From contig JAXHVQ010000010.1 in NCBI GenBank assembly GCA_034189065.1, forward strand, positions 6,289-70,288: 64,000 nt of DNA, given 5' to 3'. Positions 25,069 to 34,028 of the stretch are shown here, piece by piece; the stretch's first letter is position 1, and each line of letters opens with the position of its first letter. The stretch comes from FACHB-1406 sp034189065. GTDB taxonomy: Bacteria; Cyanobacteriota; Cyanobacteriia; Cyanobacteriales; Spirulinaceae. The position numbers were made by a program, and so were the translations under genes. The notes beneath the pieces are model-generated. The model worked only from the letters and a program-made list of their open reading frames with translations, was not told the DNA's origin and ran no database searches.

Positions 25069-25848
25069 TTACGAATGATTATCCAACTCTTGAATGCGCT
25101 TTTGAATAAGAAGTTCGTGCTGCTGCCGTTCGTAAGCCGTCACCCAAGATAGAGTGGTAGAAAGTGCAATTAAACTAAAAAACATCGAAATAAAAATTTC
25201 GCAAATTGCCGACACTCGAGCGCCTATAGAAATCGGATGAATATCGCCGTAGCCCACTGTTGAAAAAGTGACAATTGAGAAGTAAATTGAAACAAACCCT
25301 TCTTCCAAGCCGAAAAAATTGCTCGAATTGTGCCGAAGCAGTTCTGCATACAAACTCGCAAATCCAAAAATAATCGTTAAAAACCCCAATCCAAGAAGCA
25401 GCAAAAGGAAAGGTAAGTGATTTAATGAAGGAATAAACTGATAGTCGTGGAGAATTTTAGCCCCTTTTTTAAGTTTGCGCTCGATATCCACTCCCGCGCC
25501 GAGGAAGACTTCAAAAACGAGCAAAACAATTAAAGTTAAGCCCATCATAATACTCAAAATTGAAGCAATTGACCCGATCGCGGGACTGCCTGCTTCGGGA
25601 AATAGGCGTTGAAAGACATTAAAAAGGGAATACAGCAATAAAAAACCCGATAACAGGCTGCTGGCTTTGCGAAAAAAGACCAAAGTGGGATAACGCGGAT
25701 ACGTCGTACTGGCGATCGCTTCCGAATCTCCTTCGGTTGGAGGGTTCAGCACTTCTAAGCGTTCGAGAATCGTTTGTGCGATCGCGCTAATCAGTTCCTC
25801 GTTATCGAGTCCTGTCGCGCCAGGAGTCCCATTATCTGGTTCTAACAT
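25069..25848 (-). CDS. Potassium channel-family ion channel
   Basis: 259 aa, ATG 25848. A soluble N terminus (1-55) is followed by four hydrophobic segments (about 62-80, 95-118, 145-170, 205-235). The pore helix and selectivity filter FSTVGYGDIHP (T197-D202) precede the last one, as in K+ channels. The short charged C-terminal tail (YERQQHELLIQKRIQELDN) looks coiled-coil and could set the tetramer. No RCK or cyclic-nucleotide domain. It lies 33 bp downstream of the isoaspartyl peptidase in the same direction. Confidence 0.85.
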   Translation of the reverse strand: MLEPDNGTPGATGLDNEELISAIAQTILERLEVLNPPTEGDSEAIASTTYPRYPTLVFFRKASSLLSGFLLLYSLFNVFQRLFPEAGSPAIGSIASILSIMMGLTLIVLLVFEVFLGAGVDIERKLKKGAKILHDYQFIPSLNHLPFLLLLLGLGFLTIIFGFASLYAELLRHNSSNFFGLEEGFVSIYFSIVTFSTVGYGDIHPISIGARVSAICEIFISMFFSLIALSTTLSWVTAYERQQHELLIQKRIQELDNHS

Positions 25849-25881
25849 AAACAGTAGGCGACGAGGGCAAAAAACGACGAA

Positions 25882-26835
25882 TTACTCGATCGAACCGACT
25901 AACATTCCTTCCTCGTTCCATTCTAGAGTATCGCCGATGGCGCTGCCGTCGTGATAAGCTGCGAGCAACACCTCGCTGGTTTTTCCCCAAGCGATCGCGC
26001 CAGTGGCAGAAAGGGAGATCGCGCCCAAATCCCGTTGGCGATCGCGCGCCTCCTTAAAAGATCGTTCCATCGCCTGCGCCAAAGACATTCCGTCCGTTGC
26101 GCGCACGACAACCCGCGCCGCCAAACACTCATCAATAATATCCTCGCCAATGCCCGTACAACTTACCGCCGCACTCGAGTTGGCATAATTCCCCGCAGGC
26201 ATTGCCGAATCGCTGACGCGCCCGATCCTCTCCAATCCTTTTCCTCCTGTCGAAGTTCCCACGCACAAATGACCTTGCGAGTCCAAAGCCACCACGCCAA
26301 TGGTACCGCGCCTTGCCCCCGCCAACTCGGGCTCGGCTACTGTCGCCGCCATCTCCCGTTCAAAATTGTGCTTTCTTTCCTCAATCCATTCCTGGAGACG
26401 CACGTCGGTTAGGGGATCGAAGACTGGTAAATTCAACTCGCGCAATAGTTCCATCGAACCATAATCCGAGAGGACGCGATCGGTTTCATTTTGCAGGACC
26501 CGTGCCAGTTCGATGGGATGTTTAACGCGAGAGACATTAATGACACCGCTAAAACATTGTAACTGACCGTCCATCAAAGACGCACTCATGCGAATTTGGC
26601 CGTCAGATTGCAACACCGAACCCGTTCCTGCATTGAAACGCGGTTCGTCCTCGAGCAACTGAGAGCCTTTTATAACCGCCTCTTTAGCGCGTCCTCCATG
26701 CAGCAGGAGATCGTACACTTCCTTGACAATACCGTGAAGCGATCGCCGAACCGCTTCTACGCCTCCCTTGCTTCCCAGGGATAGTCCAGCGCCGCCATGA
26801 ATAATCAGTTTGGGTTTTACGTTAGGTGCAGACAT
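25882..26835 (-). CDS. Isoaspartyl peptidase/L-asparaginase (Ntn hydrolase)
   Basis: 317 aa, ATG 26835. This plant-type asparaginase starts KLIIHGGAGLS. It has RFNAGTGSVLQ and the autocleavage site RRGTIGVVALD, where Thr178 becomes the N-terminal nucleophile of the beta chain, then GTSTGGKGLERIGRVSDSAM and CTGIGED for substrate binding. It hydrolyses beta-aspartyl dipeptides and asparagine. Complete length. Directly upstream of the channel gene, likely one transcript. Confidence 0.92.
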   Translation of the reverse strand: MSAPNVKPKLIIHGGAGLSLGSKGGVEAVRRSLHGIVKEVYDLLLHGGRAKEAVIKGSQLLEDEPRFNAGTGSVLQSDGQIRMSASLMDGQLQCFSGVINVSRVKHPIELARVLQNETDRVLSDYGSMELLRELNLPVFDPLTDVRLQEWIEERKHNFEREMAATVAEPELAGARRGTIGVVALDSQGHLCVGTSTGGKGLERIGRVSDSAMPAGNYANSSAAVSCTGIGEDIIDECLAARVVVRATDGMSLAQAMERSFKEARDRQRDLGAISLSATGAIAWGKTSEVLLAAYHDGSAIGDTLEWNEEGMLVGSIE

Positions 26836-27221
26836 TTTCGTTTTGTGCTTGATGATAGGTATAAAGAAACTTGCATCCCACTCTCAACCGCGATCAGGAG
26901 CAGGTGAAGGGCTTAACCCCTTTGTTTGATGGGTCAAAGATATCACAATTTAATTCGCCTAGAGATATAAAGAACGTTCGCGACATTTCTATAGCGTTTT
27001 TGCTCCGAGACGTAAACGGAGATGAGAAATCGTCTACTTTTAAGAATTCCTCGCTCCTCTCTCAAATTCCGAATTCTGAATTCTGAATTCTGAATTCTGT
27101 ACGAAACGAGAGTTTTACATCCCATTCAGAAACGCTATAAAACATCGGTACGCTGAGTGTTACTTCATCAGGCAACACAGGGCGCTCGTTGAAGCGAAAA
27201 ATCGGGACTTGCTCTATCTGG

Positions 27222-27287
27222 GGTTTGCTGCACAAAGCGGCAAACCCTATTCATCAATGCGATCGAGGTATATTAGGGTTGCTTAAA
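27222..27287. repeat. Dispersed repeat 'TGCTGCACAAAGC', copy 1
   Basis: 66 bp almost identical to 30183-30247, including CTATTCATCAATGCGATCGA and TATTAGGGTTGCTTAAA. Both copies are intergenic. Two identical-length copies suggest a mobile-element end or a MITE. Confidence 0.75.
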
Positions 27288-27424
27288 TCTTCACAGAAGT
27301 CTAAAGTGGAAAACGCAAATCAGTACTGCAGTACTTACTGTCGTGTTTCCATTTCCCCGAGCTAAAATCCGCACTCATCGCCCATCATAAAAACATCTCC
27401 GTGTCTCCGGGTGTCCCCCCATCT

Positions 27425-27451
27425 GTAGGAGCGGGGTTACCCCGCCCCTAC
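27425..27451. repeat. GTAGGAGCGGGGT hairpin
   Basis: GTAGGAGCGGGGT-T-ACCCCGCCCCTAC, a 27-bp hairpin repeat with the same outer GTAGG/CCTAC arms as the GTAGGGACG family. Confidence 0.6.
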
Positions 27452-27710
27452 ATTAGGTCATTCAACCGGATTTGATATAATTCGGATTTACCGTCGTTGC
27501 TAATACCAGTTTTCAAATGTAGCGTCTTACTTAGATAAACAAACCACATTGCTGAATCTAGTTTGAGCTAACTTGATGTGAGACAGGACTTTAGATTTTT
27601 GGTATAACATTGGCGAGTTTCAGCCCAAAGTCGCTTCGCGCGCTGTCTCTTGCACGAGTCCTCTTACTTTGAGAAAATTTAAGTTCCCAATCTAGAAGCG
27701 ATCGCAGTTT

Positions 27711-28763
27711 ATGACAACGTACTTTCGAGCCAACGTACAGGCCATGTCGGGTTACGTTCCCGGAGAACAGCCGCCGCCCCACGTCCGAACCATTAAACTC
27801 AATACCAACGAAAATCCTTATCCCCCCTCACCAAAAGCGATGCAGATCCTTCAAGGGTTCGATCCCCAACAGTTGCGACGTTACCCGAATCCAACGGCGA
27901 AGGAATTTTGTCAAGGGGCGAGTCAAGTTTTAGGCGTTCCGGCTGATTGGATTTTAGCGGGCAATGGTAGCGACGATTTACTGACAATGCTGTTTCGCGC
28001 TTGTAGCGAACCGGGACGTGCGGTTGCCTATCCCGTCCCCACTTACGTTTTGTATCGCACGCTGGCTGAAATTCAGGGGGCTGAGACCATCGAAATTCCC
28101 TACTCTGAAGATTACAGCTTGCCAACTGAAGAGTTGATTGAGGCACAAGCGGCGATTACTTTTATTGCCTCGCCCAATAGTCCTTCGGGAACGCTGGTTC
28201 CATTGGAAATTCTCGATAAGTTGGCGGCGAATTTGTCGGGCGTTTTAGTTGTTGACGAAGCTTATGTTGATTTTGCCGAAACCAACGCTTTGGAGTTGGT
28301 GAAGAAGCATGAGAATACAATTGTGTTAAGAACGCTCTCGAAGGGATATTCGTTGGCAGGATTGCGGTTTGGGTTTGGCGTTGCCAATCCAGTGCTGTTG
28401 GCAGGGTTGATGAAGGTGAAGGATAGTTATAACGTTGATGCGATCGCGATCGCAATGGCAACGGCCGCGATCGCGGATTCGCAACACAAGGAACACAATG
28501 CTGAAAAGGTAAAACTCGAACGCACAGCGGTGACTAGCGCGCTCTTAAAACTAGGCTTTTATGTTTTACCCTCCCAAGCTAACTTTGTTTTAGCGACTGT
28601 TCCTGTCAATGTCGAGGCGGAATTTCTCTACCGGCAACTCAAAGAGCGCGGAATCTTAGTCCGTTATTTTAAACAGCCTAAATTGGATAATAAGTTGCGA
28701 ATAACTATCGGAACGCCGGAAGAAAATACGGCGTTAATTGAGACTCTTTCTTCTTTGCTTTGA
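27711..28763 (+). CDS. hisC: Histidinol-phosphate aminotransferase
   Basis: 350 aa, ATG 27711. It transaminates imidazole acetol phosphate with glutamate in histidine synthesis. The signatures are KLNTNENPYPPSP, AGNGSDDLL, SPNSPSGTL, VVDEAYVDFA and VLRTLSKGYSLAGLRFGFG with PLP Lys211, and a C-terminal KLRITIG arginine. Full family length. The aromatic-like CobD at the left edge is a diverged relative. Monocistronic. Confidence 0.93.
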   Translation: MTTYFRANVQAMSGYVPGEQPPPHVRTIKLNTNENPYPPSPKAMQILQGFDPQQLRRYPNPTAKEFCQGASQVLGVPADWILAGNGSDDLLTMLFRACSEPGRAVAYPVPTYVLYRTLAEIQGAETIEIPYSEDYSLPTEELIEAQAAITFIASPNSPSGTLVPLEILDKLAANLSGVLVVDEAYVDFAETNALELVKKHENTIVLRTLSKGYSLAGLRFGFGVANPVLLAGLMKVKDSYNVDAIAIAMATAAIADSQHKEHNAEKVKLERTAVTSALLKLGFYVLPSQANFVLATVPVNVEAEFLYRQLKERGILVRYFKQPKLDNKLRITIGTPEENTALIETLSSLL

Positions 28764-29027
28764 TTTACAACCACAAATTCTCTCCGAAGTCAAGCTTTTA
28801 CAACTCCTATGAAAATACCCTAATTCACAATGAATAATGAATAATTACCGCGTTTATACGATGAACGCAGCACTCCTTCGGACAACTCACTGCCAGAGAG
28901 GAGACCATAAGACCCGTGTCCTTTTCTTCCTTTACGAAGAAGTCTTAGACCCAATTATTAATTATTAATTGTTAATTATTAATTGGTAAAGTATCTGTAA
29001 AGAAAGAGTGCATTTCCGCCGAACCCC
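28764..29027. repeat. Spacer with ATTAATT-type heptamer array
   Basis: Positions 28953-28985 are TTAATTA-type heptamers. The upstream 'aagacccgtgtcct' block matches the spacer at 9129. No gene seen. Confidence 0.6.
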
Positions 29028-29633
29028 TCAATCCAAAATCGCATCCATTAAAACATCCGTTAAACTCATTCCCCGCATCTGCTCGATGGTGACGGTATCA
29101 ACAATATCAAACTTCGCGCCTGCCTTCGCCAAGTCATCGTCGAGGATTTTGAGGAATCGAGTTGCTTCGGGGTTATCTCCGGCTTGAATAAACGAAATAG
29201 CCAGTTCCTCATCGCAATCGATGCGCTGCGAAGCGTCTACAATAATGCGCGCCACACCGCTACAGTCGTCGGGTTCTCCGTCTGTCACCACAAGGATGGT
29301 TTCTCCGTTGGGTTTCGTCTCCCCCTTATCCTTGCGCGTAAAATAGCGATCGAGCGCATCTTGGAGGACTCCCACTAAATCGCTGCGTCCCGAAGGAAGG
29401 TTTTCCAGGAAAATTTGACTGACTTTATCGGCGGTAACGTAATCGTAGCGCCTGAAGCGGCCGGAAAAGGTATAAATTGTTAGTCCGTCGGGGTCTAATT
29501 CTTCGCATTTTTGAGCGAGGGCGAGGGTAGACTCTTGAATGACAGACCAGCGGCTTTTCCCGTTGGGCGAGTTAGCAACAGCCATACTGCTACTTTTATC
29601 GATAATTAGGGTATAGTCGCGGTTTGCTAGCAT
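29028..29633 (-). CDS. VWA-domain protein
   Basis: 201 aa from ATG 29633 (MLANRDYTLIIDKSSSM), preferred to a TTG five codons upstream. The whole protein is one von Willebrand A domain. Its MIDAS metal site is DKSSS near the N terminus, followed by PSGRSDLVG and VVTDGEPDDC. It resembles TerD-associated or stress-type stand-alone VWA proteins. There is no signal peptide, so it should be cytosolic. It follows ndhN by 22 bp on the same strand and may be co-transcribed with it. Confidence 0.82.
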   Translation of the reverse strand: MLANRDYTLIIDKSSSMAVANSPNGKSRWSVIQESTLALAQKCEELDPDGLTIYTFSGRFRRYDYVTADKVSQIFLENLPSGRSDLVGVLQDALDRYFTRKDKGETKPNGETILVVTDGEPDDCSGVARIIVDASQRIDCDEELAISFIQAGDNPEATRFLKILDDDLAKAGAKFDIVDTVTIEQMRGMSLTDVLMDAILD

Positions 29634-29655
29634 TTGACAGTCTCCCACCCCTTGC

Positions 29656-30132
29656 TTATGCCGCCGCTAGCGTTGCCTGAAGCGGTTCCCAGCGGAAATA
29701 GCGATCGCCTCCTAATTCCAAAACCACCTTAATTCTCGGCTCCAACTCGGGCAAATTCGCCAAATATTCCCGTTCCTGGCGCGAGAGAACCATTCCTTCA
29801 ATAATCCACAGCGCGAGTCCCTTGGATTTAGGCGACAGCGTTTCAAGTTGGTACGTCGCAATGGGCGGAACGTAGTAGCGCGTCCCCACCATTGCATCTT
29901 GGGCGATATTCTTCTTCCCTAAATGGGGAGGGCGAACCCCGTGAAATCCCGTTAAATACGCCGATAAATCGCCCAATCCCCGCGCGGTTAAATTGAGGGT
30001 AACATAGCCCGCCGCCCGCAAGCGCCGTTGATAGCGACCTTCAAACCCTCCTTCCAAGGGCATATACGTGGCTAAAGCGCCCGACTGTTCGAGGTCGCGA
30101 ATGAAGGATTTGCCCGTTGTCAGCAGTGGCAT
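29656..30132 (-). CDS. ndhN: NAD(P)H-quinone oxidoreductase subunit N
   Basis: 158 aa, ATG 30132. MPLLTTGKSFIRDLEQSGAL and GGFEGRYQRRLRAAGYVTL, RGLGDLSAYLTGFHGVRPPH and GGDRYFRWEPL closely match cyanobacterial and plastid NdhN. It is a peripheral-arm subunit specific to the photosynthetic NDH-1 complex, which runs cyclic electron flow and respiration at the thylakoid. Full length. Divergent from the ribosomal cluster. Confidence 0.96.
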   Translation of the reverse strand: MPLLTTGKSFIRDLEQSGALATYMPLEGGFEGRYQRRLRAAGYVTLNLTARGLGDLSAYLTGFHGVRPPHLGKKNIAQDAMVGTRYYVPPIATYQLETLSPKSKGLALWIIEGMVLSRQEREYLANLPELEPRIKVVLELGGDRYFRWEPLQATLAAA

Positions 30133-30182
30133 GAGTTTTAAGTGGGGTAATAATGGAGATTGTTTTTAACGTTCTATTATAA

Positions 30183-30247
30183 GGCTTGCTGCACAAAGCT
30201 GAAATCCTATTCATCAATGCGATCGAGGCATATTAGGGTTGCTTAAA
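30183..30247. repeat. Dispersed repeat 'TGCTGCACAAAGC', copy 2
   Basis: 65 bp matching 27222-27287 with one indel and few substitutions. Located 50 bp upstream of ndhN. Confidence 0.75.
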
Positions 30248-30662
30248 AATTAAAAACAATTCTCCTCTGCTTCCCCTGCTTCCCCTGCTCCCTCTGCTTC
30301 CCCTGCTTCCCCTGCTTCCCCTGCTCCCCCCGCTCCCCCCGCCGGGGGTTTCCCATCAACTTCCTCCAAAACCTTGACTAAATATATAAAGGCGGATATA
30401 GTAGTAAATCGTGACCTCAAAACGGTTACAACTGCCTTGTTAGACAAGGTTAGTTTTAAGCAGAAAGAAAGATAGAGTTGCGCGTAAGATTTCGCCTTGC
30501 TCTGGATACTGAAGGCTACCGTCTTTAAGTCTGGCGCGATCGCAGGCGATCCCATTAGCCGCAAAAACCGAATTTTCGAGTTCGCGGGCTAGTCATCTTG
30601 CACTTAATCTAAAAAAAACCCTTAAAACTTCTCCGGTTGGAGGAGATTTTATACGGATAAGG

Positions 30663-30697
30663 GGCAACAAAGGGAGTTTTTTTGCTCCCCCATTGCC
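30663..30697 (+). promoter_or_regulatory. Two-tier hairpin in rplC leader
   Basis: GGCAA (30663-30667) pairs with TTGCC (30693-30697) outside GGGAG (30672-30676) with CTCCC (30685-30689); the apical loop contains a T run. It lies 53 bases before the rplC start. Ribosomal leader autoregulation is plausible but not demonstrated. The G/C stem plus T run could also be an attenuator. Confidence 0.4.
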
Positions 30698-30749
30698 ATC
30701 GAGTCCAATAATTTTGTTGTCTACATTATCTTAAGGAGAGGGGTAGATT

Positions 30750-31394
30750 GTGTCTCTCGGCATCCTCGGCACCAAACTGGGCATGACCCAGATTTTTGAA
30801 CCCGAAACGGGACTTGCCATTCCCGTCACGGTCATTCAAGCCGGTCCTTGTACCGTCACCCAAGTCAAAACACCAGAAACCGACGGCTACAGCGCTGTCC
30901 AAATTGGCTATAACCAAGTCAAAGAAAAAGCGCTGACTCGTCCCGAATTGGGACACCTCAAAAAATCCAGCGCCCCTCCCTTGCGCCATCTCAAAGAATA
31001 TCGCCTAAACGATGCCGCTCAATTTGAATTGGGGCAAGCTGTGGGAGCCGATATTTTTAGTAACGGGCAACAGGTTGACGTATCGGGGAAAACCATCGGT
31101 CGGGGCTTTGCCGGCTATCAAAAGCGGCACAACTTTAGACGAGGACCCATGTCCCACGGTTCAAAAAACCACCGAGAACCCGGTTCCACAGGTCCGGGAA
31201 CCACGCCCGGTCGTATCTTCCCCGGTAAGAAGATGGCCGGTCGGTATGGAGGGACGAAAGTGACCATTCGCAAACTGACAGTAGTTCGAGTGGATAGCGA
31301 TCGCAATCTCCTGTTAATTAAAGGAGCTGTTCCGGGAAAACCGGGCGCGCTTCTGAGCTTAACCCCCACTAAAACCTTTGGGAAATCGAGTTAA
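30750..31394 (+). CDS. rplC: 50S ribosomal protein L3
   Basis: 214 aa, GTG 30750 after AAGGAGAGGGG. It binds near the peptidyl-transferase centre and initiates 50S assembly. SLGILGTKLGMTQIF at the start and RGFAGYQKRHNFRRGPMSHG (the loop reaching the active centre) are intact. First gene of the cluster; rpsJ (S10), usually in front in enterobacteria, is absent here as normal for cyanobacteria. Confidence 0.97.
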   Translation: MSLGILGTKLGMTQIFEPETGLAIPVTVIQAGPCTVTQVKTPETDGYSAVQIGYNQVKEKALTRPELGHLKKSSAPPLRHLKEYRLNDAAQFELGQAVGADIFSNGQQVDVSGKTIGRGFAGYQKRHNFRRGPMSHGSKNHREPGSTGPGTTPGRIFPGKKMAGRYGGTKVTIRKLTVVRVDSDRNLLLIKGAVPGKPGALLSLTPTKTFGKSS

Positions 31395-31439
31395 GGAAAG
31401 GGCGCTAACGGGGGGCAAAAATCCGCGACCTACAGCATT

Positions 31440-31487
31440 TTCCCTTCTGAATTCTCCCATTCTGAATTCTGATATTCTGACTCCTTC
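31440..31487. repeat. TTCTGAATTCTCCCA-type heptamer array
   Basis: Spacer between rplC and rplD built of heptamers such as ATTCTGA and ATTCTCC. One of several arrays placed inside the ribosomal cluster. Confidence 0.7.
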
Positions 31488-31516
31488 CCTTCCGATAGAA
31501 GACAAAAGACAGAACA

Positions 31517-32149
31517 ATGGTTACTCGTGTAGTAAAAAACTGGCAAGGCGACGAGGTTGGCGAAGCAACCTTTGAGTTGCGGACGGCAAAAGAAGAAAAC
31601 GCCTCCCATATCCTCCATCGGGCGGTGGTGCGGCACCTCGCCAACGCCCGCAAAGGAACCGCCTCCACCAAAACCCGCTCTGAAGTGCGCGGCGGCGGTC
31701 GCAAACCCTGGCGGCAGAAAGGAACCGGACGCGCCCGGGCGGGGTCCAATCGTTCTCCCCTATGGCGAGGCGGCGGCGTAATTTTTGGTCCCAAACCCAG
31801 GGATTACAGCCAAAAGATGAACCGTAAAGAGCGGCGTTTAGCTTTGAGAACGGCATTTCAAAGTCGAGCGGAGGACTTGACAATTGTCGAAGACTTTGCT
31901 GAGGAATTTTCTCGTCCGAAAACTAAAGATTTAGTGTCTGCCTTCTCCCGCTGGGGAATCGGTCCAGGAGAAAAAGTCTTGTTGATCCTCAACGAAAAAG
32001 CCCACAACGTTTATTTATCGGGTCGAAACTTAAAGGAACTCAAAATTCTTTTGGCGAATCAGTTGAACGTTTACGACCTGCTGTGGGCAGACAAAATCGC
32101 AGTTGTCAAACCCGCCCTGCAAAAAATTCAGGAGGTGTACGGTGATTAG
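31517..32149 (+). CDS. rplD: 50S ribosomal protein L4
   Basis: 210 aa, ATG 31517. The exit-tunnel extension GGGRKPWRQKGTGRARAGS is complete. L4 lines the tunnel constriction and in E. coli represses its own operon through a leader hairpin. Overlaps the start of rplW by eight bases. Confidence 0.97.
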   Translation: MVTRVVKNWQGDEVGEATFELRTAKEENASHILHRAVVRHLANARKGTASTKTRSEVRGGGRKPWRQKGTGRARAGSNRSPLWRGGGVIFGPKPRDYSQKMNRKERRLALRTAFQSRAEDLTIVEDFAEEFSRPKTKDLVSAFSRWGIGPGEKVLLILNEKAHNVYLSGRNLKELKILLANQLNVYDLLWADKIAVVKPALQKIQEVYGD

Positions 32150-32450
32150 AACCAATCCCCGCGCTTTAGCCGATCTGATTATTCGGCCCATTGTCACCGA
32201 GAAAGCGACGCTGCTGATGGAGCAAAATAAATACGTTTTTGATGTCGCGCTGAAAGCCAGCAAGCCCGAAATTCAAGCCGCAATTGAGGGGTTATTTGGC
32301 GTAAAAGTGACGAAAGTGAATACCTTACGTCCGCCTCGGAAAAAGAAGCGCGTCGGTCGCTATATCGGTTATAAACCCTTATACAAACGAGCGATTGTCA
32401 CCCTCGCCCCCGAAGACTCGCTCCAGTCCTTCCTCTTCCCAGAATTGTAA
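32142..32450 (+). CDS. rplW: 50S ribosomal protein L23
   Basis: 102 aa from GTG 32142, with GGAGG six bases upstream. An upstream in-frame start at 32103 would add non-family residues and lies deep in rplD. IIRPIVTEKATLLME and LRPPRKKKRVGR are typical. L23 sits at the tunnel exit, docking trigger factor and SRP. Confidence 0.96.
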   Translation: MIRTNPRALADLIIRPIVTEKATLLMEQNKYVFDVALKASKPEIQAAIEGLFGVKVTKVNTLRPPRKKKRVGRYIGYKPLYKRAIVTLAPEDSLQSFLFPEL

Positions 32451-32487
32451 AACCGACCCAACTGCCAACCGAAAAGCAACTGTAACA

Positions 32488-33327
32488 ATGGGTATTCGTT
32501 CCTACAGACCAATGACTCCCGGCACTCGGCAAGCCAGCGTCTCTGACTTTGCCGACATCACGAAAACCGAGCCCGAAAAGTCGCTCACTAAGCACAAACA
32601 TAATAAGAAAGGACGCAACAATCGCGGTGTCATCACCAGTCGCCATCGCGGAGGCGGTCACAAGCGCCTCTATCGTAAAATCGACTTTCGTCGCGATAAA
32701 CATAAGATTCCCGCGAAAGTAGCAGCCATTGAATACGATCCCAATCGCAATGCGAGAATTGCCCTGCTATTCTACCAAGATGGGGAAAAGCGCTATATTC
32801 TCGCGCCCAATGGCATTCAAGTGGGCAGTTTTGTCATTTCTGGGGAAGATGCCCCCTTTGAGGTGGGCAATGCCCTGCCATTGAGCAAGATTCCGTTGGG
32901 AACCGACGTTCATAACATCGAACTCTATGCCGGTCGAGGGGGACAAATCGTACGCGCGGCGGGGGCTGCGGCTCAAGTGGTGGCGAAAGAGGGAAATTAT
33001 GTGACGCTGAAATTGCCTTCTAAAGAGGTGCGCATGGTTCGCCGAGAATGCTATGCCACCATTGGCAGAGTGGGCAATGCAGAGGCGAGAAACTTAAGTT
33101 TGGGGAAAGCCGGACGGACGCGGCGTTTGGGCAGGAGACCTCACGTTCGCGGCAGCGCCATGAACCCGGTAGACCACCCCCACGGCGGCGGCGAAGGTCG
33201 CGCGCCTATCGGTCGCAGCGGACCTGTGACTCCTTGGGGCAAACCCACATTGGGGGCGAAGACGCGCAAGCGCAAGAAACAGAGCAGCAAGCTGATTGTT
33301 CGACGGCGCAATGCTGGAAAAGGTTAG
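32488..33327 (+). CDS. rplB: 50S ribosomal protein L2
   Basis: 279 aa from ATG 32488 (MGIRSYRPMTPGTRQ). Earlier in-frame codons overlap rplW and are not family sequence. GVITSRHRGGGHKRLYRKID and the peptidyl-transferase-adjacent VDHPHGGGEGRAPIGR with its conserved histidine are present. It joins the subunits and is needed for peptidyl transfer. Confidence 0.97.
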   Translation: MGIRSYRPMTPGTRQASVSDFADITKTEPEKSLTKHKHNKKGRNNRGVITSRHRGGGHKRLYRKIDFRRDKHKIPAKVAAIEYDPNRNARIALLFYQDGEKRYILAPNGIQVGSFVISGEDAPFEVGNALPLSKIPLGTDVHNIELYAGRGGQIVRAAGAAAQVVAKEGNYVTLKLPSKEVRMVRRECYATIGRVGNAEARNLSLGKAGRTRRLGRRPHVRGSAMNPVDHPHGGGEGRAPIGRSGPVTPWGKPTLGAKTRKRKKQSSKLIVRRRNAGKG

Positions 33328-33359
33328 GTTAATTTTAAAGTTTTAAGGTTAGAGACATT

Positions 33360-33641
33360 ATGGGTCGTTCTCTCAAAAAAGGACCATTTATTGCCGACAG
33401 CCTGCTGTCGAAAATTGAAAAGCTCAACGCCAAGAATGAGAAAAGAGTGATTAAAACTTGGTCGAGAGCGTCAACGATTCTTCCGCAAATGGTGGGTCAT
33501 ACCATCGCCGTGCATAACGGTCGCCAGCACGTTCCCGTCTATGTTTCCGAGCAAATGGTGGGTCATAAGTTGGGCGAATTTGCCCCGACGCGCACCTTTC
33601 GGGGACACGCAAAAGGCGATAAGAAAGCGGGGCGTAGATAA
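33360..33641 (+). CDS. rpsS: 30S ribosomal protein S19
   Basis: 93 aa, ATG 33360. MGRSLKKGPFIADSLL and MVGHKLGEFAPTRTFRGH are diagnostic. Part of the 30S head near the A-site finger. Ten bases separate it from rplV. Confidence 0.97.
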   Translation: MGRSLKKGPFIADSLLSKIEKLNAKNEKRVIKTWSRASTILPQMVGHTIAVHNGRQHVPVYVSEQMVGHKLGEFAPTRTFRGHAKGDKKAGRR

Positions 33642-33651
33642 GGAGTAAAGT

Positions 33652-34014
33652 ATGGTTAAGGTAGATACCGAACAAGAAGTTAAGGCGATCGCGCGTTATA
33701 TCCGGATGTCACCCCATAAGGTACGGCGGGTTCTCGATCAAATTCGCGGTCGTTCCTATCGAGAAGCATTGATTCTGCTGGAATTTATGCCCTATCGCGC
33801 CTGCGGTCCAATTTTGAAAGTCTTGCGATCGGCTGTAGCCAATGCTGAACACAACAACGGCTACAATCCGGCAGAACTGGTGGTCAGCAGCGCCTATGCC
33901 GACCAAGGGCCGAGCTTGCGGCGCTATCGACCCCGCGCCCAGGGACGAGCTTACCAAATCCGCAAACCAACCTGCCACATTACCGTGGCTGTGGCTCCCA
34001 ATTTAGAGGAATAA
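33652..34014 (+). CDS. rplV: 50S ribosomal protein L22
   Basis: 120 aa, ATG 33652 with AAGGAG upstream. YIRMSPHKVRRVLDQIRGRS and the tunnel beta-hairpin (RPRAQGRAYQIRKPTCHITV) are present. It reaches into the exit tunnel where macrolides and arrest peptides act. Confidence 0.97.
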   Translation: MVKVDTEQEVKAIARYIRMSPHKVRRVLDQIRGRSYREALILLEFMPYRACGPILKVLRSAVANAEHNNGYNPAELVVSSAYADQGPSLRRYRPRAQGRAYQIRKPTCHITVAVAPNLEE

Positions 34015-34028
34015 CGAGGAAAACCGTC

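Larger units (their letters stand above)
26836..27710. other. 875-bp gene-free region upstream of hisC
   Basis: No supported gene. Contents: a GAATTCT/ATTCTGA heptamer array (about 27064-27098), a dispersed repeat (27222-27287), a 14-bp perfect palindrome AGTACTGCAGTACT (27322-27335), a GTAGG...CCTAC hairpin (27425-27451) and A/T-rich sequence with TATAAC at about 27602 before hisC. Confidence 0.55.
30133..30749. other. 617-bp region between ndhN and rplC
   Basis: Contains the second 'TGCTGCACAAAGC' repeat (30183-30247), a low-complexity pyrimidine-rich tandem array of CTGCTTCCCC-like units (about 30262-30345), part of a dispersed repeat (about 30447-30530), and the leader of the ribosomal cluster with a two-tier hairpin (30663-30697). 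A minus-strand open frame across the array is compositional. Confidence 0.6.

Noticed and set aside
25951..26412. 153-codon plus-strand frame
   Set aside because: Antisense to the isoaspartyl peptidase; Arg/His-rich shadow.
30250..30564. 104-codon minus-strand frame ending in Gly-Glu-Ala repeats
   Set aside because: Product of the low-complexity pyrimidine array; no homology or start signal.
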